Assembly (NCBI GenBank): GCA_026120035.1
Contig: JALRME010000011.1
Location: 682,001-746,000, forward strand
Length of the DNA stretch: 64,000 nucleotides
Source: Coleophoma eucalyptorum
Taxonomy: Eukaryota > Ascomycota > Leotiomycetes > Helotiales > Dermateaceae
Direction: 5' to 3'
Shown here: positions 27,583 through 38,728 of the stretch, one piece after another
How the letters are laid out: every line of letters starts with the position of its first letter
Numbering within the stretch: the first letter of the stretch is position 1
Position numbers and translations under genes: made by a program
Notes under the pieces: generated by a model
Seen by the model: the letters and a program-made list of their open reading frames with translations, nothing else
Database searches by the model: none
What the model was told of the DNA's origin: nothing

Positions 27583-27596
27583 GGGGGGGGGGGGGG
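27583..27596 (+). repeat. Poly-G run (14 G)
   Basis: Uninterrupted run of 14 G. Its length may be uncertain because homopolymers are prone to sequencing error. Confidence 0.85.
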
Positions 27597-28837
27597 ACGA
27601 CTTCAAGTCATGCAATAGCAAACAATCATCACAGAGGGGCGGCGAGGTCTGGATTTCCTTTCCCAAGGCCCCTTCAGAGTTTGGACGTACGGCACGCTCG
27701 ACCGTCGTAGCCAGTGCTGAGGAGAACGATGAGCTTGGAAATAGAAGGATATAGGCATAAAAATAAAAGGTAAAATAAAAGACAATTTTCAGATACTTTG
27801 CATTGACTGGTTCCTCGCTTCGGGAGAGGGTAGGAGAAGGGAGGGGGGGAAGATTTGTTTCTTGCCTCATGTTTCCCCAACTGCCTATAGGAGAGAGGGA
27901 TGGCAAGAGGTAACAAAGAAAGACGAAAAAAACTCTATTACGAGTCAAGGGCACCGCGCATCAGTACTGACTGCAATAATGTAACGAGCTTCGAAACCAT
28001 ACACCAAACAAGTCCTCCCTCTAAGTGCAGAAGCCCAATCCAAGAAGTGGCACCACAATAGCATGAGAGGCAAAAGTTATCCATCACTTCCATAACCGGT
28101 TATCATTTGCATTTTCTTCTTCTTCTAAGTTCACTGGCATCTAGCATCCTTTCATCGCACTCTAAGTGGAGTCCTGTTTCGAAGTAAGAAACATCTTTGT
28201 GAAGGGCTTCCCGGTGTTTGGTCAAGTCGCCCTCTGTCTCGCAATGTGGCAAGTTACAAAGTCCCGGGATGCTGCTTGAAAGCCAATTCGTCAAGTCCTC
28301 TGACGACAATAGCGACAATAGTATAGCACACAGCAGCCTGCGAGGCACTACAAGTGTAGTAGTTGACTTCGCATGCGGGCTGAGTGTGAAAGAGATATCG
28401 CATCGCAACAGGATGGATGGATTCTGGGCAGGTCTGGAGGAGAGAGGGGTTAGAAGGGCGAAACCTCCGTCAGTCTTTTTCTTTCCACATTTCCTACTGC
28501 CTTCATGCCTTCATGCCATTTTTTTGTCCAATTTTAAATCTTCAGCTTGGTAACTGGTGTACGAGTACGTACAATGTTGCTTGCTCAGCCAGAGAGGTGT
28601 TTGGTATCTAAGCGGTGCTAACTAGCACTCTCTCCTTCTTGCAACAGCCGCACCGCAGTGCCCCGCCTCCCACGCCCGAGAGCCCGCGAGGAGGACGCTG
28701 TCAAAGTGCTACTACTGCCTATCTCACCTATGCACGATGGGCGGAGGGGAGAGGGAGCTCAGTCCCTCCCTCACTACTATCTCCAAGCCGCAAACCGTGC
28801 CACGGGTGATGTTCATGCTCGCTCGTTTTCTGATTAT

Positions 28838-28863
28838 CCATGCCATGCCATGCCATGCCATCC
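28838..28863. repeat. CCATG pentanucleotide array
   Basis: Five tandem copies of CCATG (the last one altered to CCATC), a simple pentamer microsatellite in non-coding DNA. Confidence 0.9.
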
Positions 28864-29410
28864 GAAGAAAAGCGAGCGATTTTATTTTTTCCTTTCGCAT
28901 TGAGTCCCGCTCGTCAGAGGCGTTGCGGAAAGGCAATTACCAACAGCCGTTAACTACTGTTGTTGGGAGGCAAGAGGTGGGGGGGTTGCGTTGCAACAGT
29001 TGTCGTAAAAAGAAAATATGGCTCTTAGGCGGCGGGCGGTTCGGCACATCTCTTCCTACTTTCTATCTAAACTGCATGCTACAAATCACAATCACCATAC
29101 GCGTGATGTGCGTATGTATGTACGTGCTATACGGATCGTAACCGGTCACAGAACGGGACCAGCACTGTGCCGGGAACAGAGATGAAGCATCTTCCTCCTT
29201 AGGGTACCAATGTTGAGATGTGTTTGCGTCGTTTCGGAGAGCTGAGAGCACCAATGTGCCCGAGTTCCACTAGCCAGGCCAACAAGCATCATACGAAGAG
29301 CACAACAGACTTTCCATTCACTTCAGCGCTGTCCCGCTTTGGGCAAACAGCCCAACTCCGAGCCTCAAAAGATCGGGAGTTGATAGCAAGCCGAGGCGAA
29401 TGTTGTGTGT

Positions 29411-29421
29411 GGGGGGGGGGG
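29411..29421 (+). repeat. Poly-G run (11 G)
   Basis: Eleven G following a short TG repeat and followed by TTGAGGTAGG. Confidence 0.85.
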
Positions 29422-29663
29422 TTGAGGTAGGTGTGTATTTTTATTTTATCAAAGCGTGTTAGGTACGGCGGAGATACCAAGAACAGAATAGATATTCGTA
29501 GATTCCGATGTGCCGTCTTTTACCACGCGGCAGACACGACTTCTTGGCTGAAAAGTACCGTGTTACCAAAACGTCGATTTGTAGAGATACCGAGGAGATA
29601 TTCAAGAAGCAAAAAATAAAATTCGTACAAGCGAAACCAAGAAAAATCTAGTAGCGGGTAGAT

Positions 29664-29686
29664 GGGGGTTTTTTTTAGGGGGGGGG
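29664..29686 (+). repeat. G5-T8-A-G9 tract
   Basis: Two G runs separated by eight T and one A; purely keto-base sequence apart from one A. Confidence 0.85.
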
Positions 29687-32600
29687 CAAGTATCAAGACG
29701 CAATATGAAGCATGTCCGAGCAGATGATGACGATGATGCTGATAATAATGATCCTGCCTTGCTTCTTTGTTCTGAGAGAAAAAGAGAGAGAATGAAGGAG
29801 CTAGAACCAAAGTATTTTCAAGGACATGGTGATGATGCAGTGATCACCATTTTAGGTGTGGTCCAAGTACGATAACAAGCAATGGGTATTGGAATGCGGG
29901 GGGGATTAGAGCAAAATTGATTGTTATGCGGCACAGGCAGGTAAGAGCGAGCGGAACAGAATTTAATATGAAAATAAATCACGGGAAGTTCAGTGAACAA
30001 TCTAGATTACATCCTATTGAACCTCTTTTTAATCTGTTGGGATTCGTTATATGCCGTGTATCGTGTATGTCAGTCACATAGAATACATTTGGAAGGTCAA
30101 GCATGGCGATACAGATTCGTGATAAAACTCTATTGTTCTTCAGCAACCGGCCAGCAAGCTCTGGCCAGCGCGAGATATCCTTAGCCATGATGGTTTGAAT
30201 GACGTCCGTTCATTCTTCCCATTGTTCACTACTTATTCCGTGCGTGCGGGTAGTAACGGAACTGTAGTTGAAGTGAGAGGGACCTTGGTGAATCACAACA
30301 TCCGTGCTAATTGATTGTCCATAGCTCTGGCAAGGTCTGAGGTTTGAAGCCTTTGACATGCCGACAGCCCGCACGGGAAAGTGTTTTCCCAATGGAGTAT
30401 TAATTTATGTTTGGTGGTTTCTTGCTGCCTATTTTGCGTCAGTTAAACTAAGCCAGGAACACCTGCTTCTACACAAACTCTGTTTCCTAATAAGCTCCAT
30501 GGACTAGTGTAGTGTACGACGGTTTGGAACGAAATTCTTTTATGTAGGTAACTGTGAAGCTCCTTGTGCATAAATGCATGGCTAGTCCGTATACTGTCCG
30601 TGCGATAGGGGCGATCTAAGAGTTTCGATGTCGAAACCCTTGTCTTTTCACTATCTCACGCGCCAACGAGCTTGTGGCGCGGGAGAATAGCGAAGGTCGC
30701 ATCTCAGTGAGAGCCTAGAATTAAATCACTTAGTTGGTCCTTAATAAGCCGAATGTGCCTATTCTTGTCGTGCGCGGAAATTATGGTTACCACAGACTTG
30801 CCTGGCTAGAAGCCTTCCACTGGACACCAAAACTTCCGACCGAGGTCTTTCACGACTGGTCTCTGAAGTCCTCTTGGTCATTTGGACTAGGAAGCATTGG
30901 CAGCAAAGGTGTCTACGGCCACAAAACACATTCGGGATAAGCTGACGGTTGGGTCGTCCCTGCATCGCAAGGTCAGCTAGAGGCCTTTAGTTGGATGGAG
31001 TAATCCTCTCTCTCGATCGCTTCAACCACATGTGTGGCCGCCAGGGGCAAGGATCTCGTAGATCTCACACGCTCTCGCCTTTTCCCCCACCAAATCCTTC
31101 GTCTACCGGATGGCCTTCCGACTGCCGATTCTGAGGTCAGACCTGGTAGATTGCCCACTTCAAAAAAGATGTACGTCTAGTTACCACTTGACCAGTTGAC
31201 CACTCATGTTGAGTGCCACCCATTCGTCAGGATAAGGGAAAGTAAGTGAGGTTGCTGAAATGAGGTTATCATGCTGACGGGAACTTGACAATTGCATGAT
31301 CTGGTCGCCTCCTTGGCAAAGGCGAAGCCTCCCAGCCCGCCAGCCTTGAGATTGGTGTAAGTTCTTTCAACTTAGTGCTGATGTCTTTCTGTGGCCCCGC
31401 AGTCATTAACCACCCAGTAGAGAACCAAGGTGACGCTGTTGCTGTGGTTATGAGTTCATCAGAAATGGGCTTGTTTCCCAGAGCGATGTAATTCTCCGAA
31501 AACAAAAACGTGGTGGGCATTCTTTTGTGTTACCAATGCCCCGTCATTCAACGTCGATTGGCAAGGAGAATATAGAACACAGGAGAATATCGTGCAGGAA
31601 GGCAGAAAACATAGTTTTGCATGGGAACCCGTGTCCCGCACACTTGAAGAATGCAGAGTTCTCCCAAGGAAGGCAAAAGTGCCTTTTGATGCCTTACCAG
31701 CAAGCATGAACCAAGTGTGATCCGGGGAAACCGGAAACTACACTCCCACCAAACCAAGCATGATGGATAACCCCTAATTGGTTATGGTTGGAAGAGGATT
31801 ATGAAAACCATTTCAATTCTGGTCACCGTAATGACTATCTCTTATGGCGATTAGTGCTTTGTAGTGAAGGGCGGCACGGCGGCATAGTGGACGAGTTAGC
31901 GTTCCCCTCTTTGGTTGCGACCAGTTGCGACCAAGTGAACCAATGGCGTTTCGAATTTGCACTCCTGAACTTGTATGGCACTAGGACTTGAAGTTAACAG
32001 CCAAGTTAACCATCATCCTGGTCAGACAGAACAAGCAGAAGGCTGATACATAGAGTTGAGAGGTGCAGAAGGTGACGAGGCTGTGCAGCATTGAAACACA
32101 AGGGCCGCATAATCTAGAAATCCGTTATTTTCGCTCGCGCGGGCGAACATGAACGTGCTTCATCGTATTGTTTGGATGTAAGTCCAGAGTTGCCATGTCA
32201 GGGCATCCTGGGTGGGTTAAATCGTCGAAGAGCCGGCGGAGGAAATGGCTGGAACATTAGACCCTGGCCAGAGATTGCTCCACTTCCCCTGCTCCCTCGT
32301 GGCCATCCCTGCGACCATCAACGGAACGCACTGATACCCACGAGTTCCCTGCTCAGCCGCCTCCAGACTTCATGACAATCTATTGTCGTTGGCCTTTGTT
32401 TGCATAATTCATCGAAATAAGCATCATCATTTTCGCCAGATAGCCAGCCAAAGGGAAACCGCCCACGATTACAATTGCGTCGGCCATGCTACATCCAGAA
32501 CAGCAGATGGCCCGGCCAGAATGTATCCTGAACCCTGTCGTCTTGCTGGAACATTACTGCTGAGCTCCCCAACAGCTCACTGCACTCACTACCTTGTATA

Positions 32601-33401
32601 AATTCGAGTTCATGCAAACAAGCCGGAGGCGCGTCCGCCTTGAACCGCCACTTTTAATCCAGCCCGCTTGAGATGAATGTCACTGAGTAATGGGTGGTGT
32701 TGGCGCTCGTCACAGAATCCACATTGTGCTGTTGGTGTACAGTAGTTTGTCAGAGAAGTTCTTTGCAACACAGCATGATTGCTGAGGTATCCGTGGATCA
32801 TCGCAAGTTCTATGTCATGGAATTAAGATTCAGGCTTGTCATCGAGGGCTCTGACGTTGTTCAGACAGAAACGGGTGAGGTTGATGTGCAGCAACAGCAA
32901 CAGTAACGGCTCGGCGTCCGTGTCAAAGAAGACCAGCTTGCTTGTTATACGAAGCCGGTCCCTCAGAAATGTTAGGTTTCCTAGTGCTTCCACGTGAAAA
33001 CAAAGGCTAAATGTGCCCACATCTTGCAGCTTCTGCCTCCTTGCTCAGGATGTTGAAACCTCGCTGCCTTCCAGCTTCCGAGGTTTCACCCACGTAGTAC
33101 TGCAGCCTCTCATTCCGATTCTCCAACGCTAAATGCTTTAGAGAAACACCGTTCCGACGTAGTGGCAAGCAAGCTTACCAAACAATGATAATTGTCATGA
33201 TTGTCTCCGAGCCAGGGCCAGCCAGGCTGGTAGTTCCAGTCGTAAATTGGGTGGTTGGGGGGTTCAGCCGTCTACCGACCAATGTTTGGTAACGCTACGG
33301 AGATATTTGCCTTCAGCGAGACTTTCAAACTCGTTCATTCGACCGTTGGTCACGCCGATCCCCAAGCTCCTACAGCTCCAAGCTTATTACCAAGCTTCTG
33401 A

Positions 33402-33639
33402 AAGGGAGTACCTAAACCAAACGAATACGAAGGAACTGGCATGTGCATGAGGTCTTTTAGAACACAAATACTCCGAAGGAAATTGGCATGGCCGTACCTG
33501 AGCAGGCGCTGAGACCGGCGTACCTGCGATTCGAAAGGAAGTACCTGAAGAAGCGTAATCTACATAGAGGCTACAGTAGAAGCCGGTTGCGGGACTTGTG
33601 ACCGGCTTCAGCCAGTTCTCCAAAAGGCAGTACCTGAAG
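33402..33639 (+). repeat. Cluster of GTACCT(R)A repeats
   Basis: Five copies of GTACCTGAAG or close variants start at 33408, 33494, 33520, 33541 and 33630. Three of them (first, fourth, fifth) share an upstream AAAGG, giving AAAGGNAGTACCTRAR. The spacing is irregular, so this is a motif cluster rather than a tandem repeat. Confidence 0.7.
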
Positions 33640-35651
33640 CCGACAGTGGTTCGCAGCATGCTACCTCCGTAGTGCTTGGAGCCAGCAAAGCCCAAGCCAG
33701 ACCAACCCTACAAGTTAGCTGTGGATCTCAAGCCCAGCAGTGTTGATTGTCTAAAAGGTTTGTTGTTTTTCCTCAAGCAAGGAGATGCAATTTCACTTTT
33801 ATTTTTCAATCCTTTTTTCGGGGGGGCTCAATCGCAAGATGAGAAAACTCAAATCAGTTGCGTCCTGAACTGCTACACTTGTTAAGTGGCCCGAGGCTAT
33901 AATTCTTTTTCTGGGGGAGGTTCAGGTTGCTTGTTCTGTAAATGGAAATCACCCCCGAGTTTGCGAAGATCCAAGATACGACTGAGTCATTATCCACCAG
34001 TTCCACTTTCATTTCATTCACATCACTATGATCATCCGGGTATCATGGCAAGTTTGGCGATCCTATTTCATAGCTGCGGGAGGATCATTGGTCATGCTAC
34101 AGACCGTGAGCAAGAATGTGGAGGATGGTGTTAGTGAGAATTTGGGACATTTCTCGGTTTTCATATGAAGTGTTTTCAGGTTTTCACGGAGCTGGTTCCG
34201 TGATTAAGTTGTGAGGTCACAGTAGTAAAGACATTCATTTGCCTTATGTAATTGAGCTGAACTCGAACATCCAAGCTGAATCATGGTACGAGTATCCAGT
34301 TGATATCAGCTAATTGCGAGTTTTGGGTCTCTAGAGACCTGCAAGTATAGGCGATTTTGAGCGGCTTGTAATGCAGATTTCCTACAATGAAGTTAAGTGG
34401 AATGGAGCGGAGCGGAACAAGTGGTCATGCCCCGTATCCTCATGATCAGTAAGACTGTTCGAGTGACTGGAGCTGGCTTGAGATGAAGAGTGTGCGGGAA
34501 ATGTACAGCACCAAAGACTGTCTGTCACAACTGCCGCTCATTTCCCGTAGTTCTGAGCTGTCCGCCTTCCTATTCAATTCTCTGGAATCGGGTCATTTGG
34601 AAGGAGTTCCCCGAGCTGTCATGAACCCATGTACATGATCTCGTCATATTTTGCGTTGATATATCATCCGACTTCTTCCTCGACGTAAGGCATATTCAGA
34701 AGAGGCTCATTCGGGAAGATCTTGCGATGCCGTCCTACTTTGTGGCCGAATTGTTCAGATGCTGCAGTGTCAAATCTTCTTTTGCAGCATTGCTGCAGAC
34801 GTTGGGTGTACCTTAACCGCCTCGAAAGTTTTTGTTTGAAAAGGCAATATCGATTGACACCTGCCAGATCATCGTGCAGATATCGGTTGTAGTGATCTTG
34901 CCGGCAACAATGCTAGACAAGGACAAATGCCCGCAGCTGGTGACGCCTACAGCGGTAATGAGATAGGATTTTTGCAGAAGGCTCTTTGATTTATCATTTG
35001 TGACGATTACCATTAATGGTGCAGATAATATCCAGGGATCTTTCTTCTCCATGATTTCATCAAGATGCAATGCAGTCTTGAAAAATGTTGCACTGGCACA
35101 GCTACGGTAGACCATACGTGCCAAACTCAAGTTTGCAATACATTCGTGTGGTTTGGTGGAAGGTTGTCTCGAATTCTGAGTCGCTGTGTGGCATATGGAA
35201 GCACCGGCGACAGGGGCTAAGTAGATTGTTGTGGGCTGGATCTTTACAGAGACAAGTGTCGCGCCGCTGCAGAGCTGCAGAAAATCTGATATATGACAGA
35301 AAGTGCCCCTGCTGTTGAGTGGTTTGATAGACCGCGGGACTGGGAAGAAGCAAAAATGACAACCATCGTGCTTTGCCTTCGGTTTAATCCTGGGAGGCTG
35401 TAGCACGGTTGTTTGGCTGCAAGATCGCGCAGGTCTCGCCGTGCGACGATCAACTTATGCAAGTTGACCGTTTTGAACGGAAGCGAATCTAAGTATATTT
35501 GCTTTTTGGCGTGCCAGAAAAAGAAGGAAGGTGGTAACGCGTATCCTTTCAAATCCTTGTGAGTGCATGCAGTTCGATTCTGCGTGACGATTTATTCCCT
35601 GTAAGATCTTGGTTCTGATGCCATTCCCAGAGAGTTCGTCGTATTTAAGAT

Positions 35652-36422
35652 ATGAGATCTGATAGTAATCATCCCCTGGCCTTGCGCGGAACTGGGGGTG
35701 GCAGCCCGTCTCCTCCCAGATCCTGCACGAGGATACAAGGTGTTGTTAGATCTGGCCTTGTCGATCTGGACTGGTATTTGGGGACTGGCCGATTTCTTTG
35801 CTTGCTTCTTAGGTATCCGATGTGTTGTCATATTTCAGCGGCGCTGTCAGTCTTGCATACAGGTGCATGCGTGGGGTTTTCCATATCCTGCGTTCTCGTG
35901 CATGTCGGGTCTGCAAGATCCTGCAAGACTTTCGCATTACCATGCTCGATCAAAGAGAAGCTGAAAAACTTGTTGGTGGTGTCGAAGACGATGGTTTCTT
36001 TTGCTGCAGAGTTTTCTGTGTCGTCTAGTCTGGATCTCTTGACTCCTCAACGTTACGCGGGGAAGAGAGACGATCTTCGGCATCATTCCAGAAAGGGCCA
36101 GGAGATGTATGGGACAGACTCAGCCCCAACAGCAGCAGCAGCACAGTTACAGCAAAAGCACATTCAAGCTGCGTTGCATGCAGAAGAGATATTGGATCAG
36201 ACTGCAACATTGGGTTGTCGCGGAAAGACGAGGCTGATTTCCGTTTCGATATCACCCGCAGCTAGCCATCGAACAACCGGCTGCAAAGGGTCCCTGTTCC
36301 CCGGCGGGTATCGATCCAGCGGTAATATTAGCAAGGCTGATAAGACAAACAAAGTCTCTAACTGTCCAGATACAGCACGGGATGTCTGCATTGAGCGACC
36401 TGTCACTTTTCGGCAGAGATGA
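35652..36422 (+). CDS. Possible orphan ORF, unsupported
   Basis: A 256-codon ORF from ATG 35652. It is Cys- and Ser-rich with no domain, signal peptide or repeat that I recognise. It has an Ala/Gln-rich patch (about residues 160-175). Length is its only support: a run this long without a stop is uncommon by chance at this composition. Long ORFs also exist on the opposite strand just upstream, which argues for generally stop-poor sequence rather than a gene. Listed so that transcript data can decide. Confidence 0.15.
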   Translation: MRSDSNHPLALRGTGGGSPSPPRSCTRIQGVVRSGLVDLDWYLGTGRFLCLLLRYPMCCHISAALSVLHTGACVGFSISCVLVHVGSARSCKTFALPCSIKEKLKNLLVVSKTMVSFAAEFSVSSSLDLLTPQRYAGKRDDLRHHSRKGQEMYGTDSAPTAAAAQLQQKHIQAALHAEEILDQTATLGCRGKTRLISVSISPAASHRTTGCKGSLFPGGYRSSGNISKADKTNKVSNCPDTARDVCIERPVTFRQR

Positions 36423-36850
36423 GGCTGGCTTTTTCAGGACGGAGACGGGGATATAGAGTAGCGGGCGATGCTCGCACCCTGGGCTTTGCTTGGACTGTGT
36501 TTGCAGATCAAATCTGACAGTGGTGATCTTATGCTTATGGTTGGCGATCCCTTTCGAGTGCAGGCATTCTAGAGACATGACAGAAGCATGTTACATTGTC
36601 GTGCAGCTAAGAGTTTTCCTCGTATATCGGTTGTCCTCGGTCGTTAAGAAATAGCGGTGAATAATCGATCCGTTCTGAGGATCTTGATGAAGGGGATTCA
36701 CAAGGAGTCATGACGATGCCACAAAGTGAGAGAGTTGTGGGCGCCCGCGCGACGAGCGGCAGCTATAGACCACGATAGTACTTTGGTAGTCTTCACGTGA
36801 TCTCGACTTCTTGATTTCTGTCTCCCTACCAAATCAAGACGACTCTGCCC

Positions 36851-38728
36851 AGGATTTCAAATATTCTTATGCTGTGGTGGGGAGATTGGGAGGAGGAGTA
36901 GATAGATATAATAATAAAGATATTGCGTTGGTGAGCTCGTGAGGACATCAATTATATGGACTCGTTTATTCATTACCTTAGGTACCTTAGCAAGTCCAAT
37001 AGGTATGGAAAATCTTAGATGTAGAATCGTGATTGTCGGTGGTTCCCATTCATTTGAATGTATTCCTTCTCCAATGGGAACTTGCGTACTTAACATCGTT
37101 TTATTACGCTGTAAGTACGGGTAGGACAGGCTCAATGGGTTGCAGCGAGAGTGGTAGTAGTTATTACATCTGCCCTTTTATTGCTTGGTATCTAGTTAGG
37201 CAGTATTGAGCCATCTAACTTCTATTATTTTGCATTTATTTATTTGTGCAGTATTAAAACGTCCACCTGAGAGAGAAATAAGGGAGGGAGGGAAGGAGCA
37301 CTTAGCCCCTTTGTCCCTCATTTACATTCTAAAGAGTAAGCATAACTAAGTAGTGATGCCCTCAATGAGATCTCCAAGAATTTTGTTAACATAAAATGCG
37401 AGAAAATAAGGAAATAAAGGAAGGAAGAAGATGTTAAGTATGTGATGGTTCTTGCAATTATCATCCTGCCACGAGAAAGTGTATTTTCCTCCTTGCCCCC
37501 TCCCCCCAGGCCTCCCTATTTTCAACCCCTTTTCCACACCTCCGGCATGTAGATTCAAATAGCAAGAACAGGAGGCTCTGGAAAAGAGAGGAGAAACAAT
37601 TCTTACTAACCTAGTAAATCAATGTACTCTGACACTACATGGTTATTGTCCAGCATATATCTGACACTCGAATGTGCGTGTAACCGTAATCCTTGAGGTA
37701 CCTTCTCGAATCAATATATATTCGATTTTACGGTCAAGTAAAAGTAACCCGACTAAAATAAGCATAGTGTTAACAAGCAACAGACAGCTTAAAACCCCCC
37801 GAAAACCCTAAAACCCTCCTTTTCAAATATAATCCACTTGCCATACGACAAAAGTACTCTCGTTCCACAATTCCAAAGGATCATTATAGGATGAACTCTA
37901 TGCAAGGCCTCAAGTAAGGGCTTAGAAAGACCGACTAATGCTCCATTTATTCGGTTTCTTCTAGGGTCTCATTATTAGATACTCCTATACCCAAGATCAA
38001 AATACTCCATTCTTCAATACACTAATAAAAGAAGCTTTTTTCTTCTTTACTTTACACTACGCTACAATTTAGAAGAGACTACACCCCCGCATACGAAATC
38101 CTTCGAGATATCACAAGAAGGTAGTGCTTCAAGAGAAGCATATAATGAAGTATGCATGCACAACATTCAATTGTTGAACAAGCAAGCATATATGAGGATG
38201 GAGACAAGCAAGGACAATTAGTATTATGGAGACAAATAGATACCGAAGCCTTCCCATGAAAGCATGCATCCAAACCACGAAATCTTTGGCCTGAAGGTCT
38301 ATTATGTTATATCCTCCTGCAAAATGAAAGAGCAGGAGAGGAAAAACAACAAGTTAAAAGGTGTGAGCCAAATACAAATGCAAAATGTATGTAATATGTA
38401 ACACCCCGACCCAGTTGTACACTCGCTCACTAACTCGCTGGCTGACTATCCCTACTGATGCAATTGACTATGAATATGACCAAAACAAGAAAAGTATGCG
38501 ACACAAAGAATTGGTAGTAAGAGGAGGTTAGAAATAAAATGAACAAGAAGTATAAACTAAGAATATACATTTATCATCGAGAACAAAAACAAGGAAGCGG
38601 AAAACAACCTGCAGGGTATTCCAAGTCCCATATAAACCAATCCAATCGCCAAGAAAATTATAGAAAAAGTCGTGTAAAGCCATGCTTCGTGGTTCGTCCA
38701 TCCAATTCTGTTTCATTTATGGTTGATG
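36851..38728. other. AT-rich 3' flank of the Uds1-family gene
   Basis: AT-rich DNA with A- and T-runs, C-rich CCCCCCGAAAACCCTAAAA sequence at 37795-37819 and TACCTTAGGTA at 36974-36984. It lies downstream of a minus-strand gene and probably includes its 3' UTR. No coding signal. Confidence 0.4.

Larger units (their letters stand above)
23601..30000. other. Gene-free region, part 2
   Basis: Short ORFs on all frames, none recognisable. Notable for simple-sequence DNA: polypurine tract 23888-23924, GGGAAT array 25346-25383, G14 at 27583-27596, CCATG array 28838-28863, G11 at 29411-29421 and G5-T8-A-G9 at 29664-29686. Confidence 0.4.
30001..36850. other. Gene-free region, part 3
   Basis: No supported gene. 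Contains the GTACCT repeat cluster (33402-33639), and between 34.8 and 36.6 kb an unusual density of medium ORFs on both strands (197 codons at 34813-35406 minus; 256 codons at 35652-36422 plus). A TTCACGTGAT E-box-like site lies at about 36792-36801. Confidence 0.4.

Noticed and set aside
27514..27954. 146-codon minus ORF with a hydrophobic stretch
   Set aside because: Passes through poly-G/C and purine-rich sequence, no family resemblance, overlapped by other frames.
35568..35584. TGCAG-TTCGATT-CTGCG, a perfect tRNA T-arm look-alike
   Set aside because: The following 7 nt have no complementary acceptor strand 55-65 nt upstream, and no A-box or anticodon arm is visible.
37795..37819. CCCCCCGAAAACCCTAAAACCC, telomere-like
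   Set aside because: Not a tandem TTAGGG array and it lies between ordinary genes; too short and irregular for a telomere or interstitial telomere.
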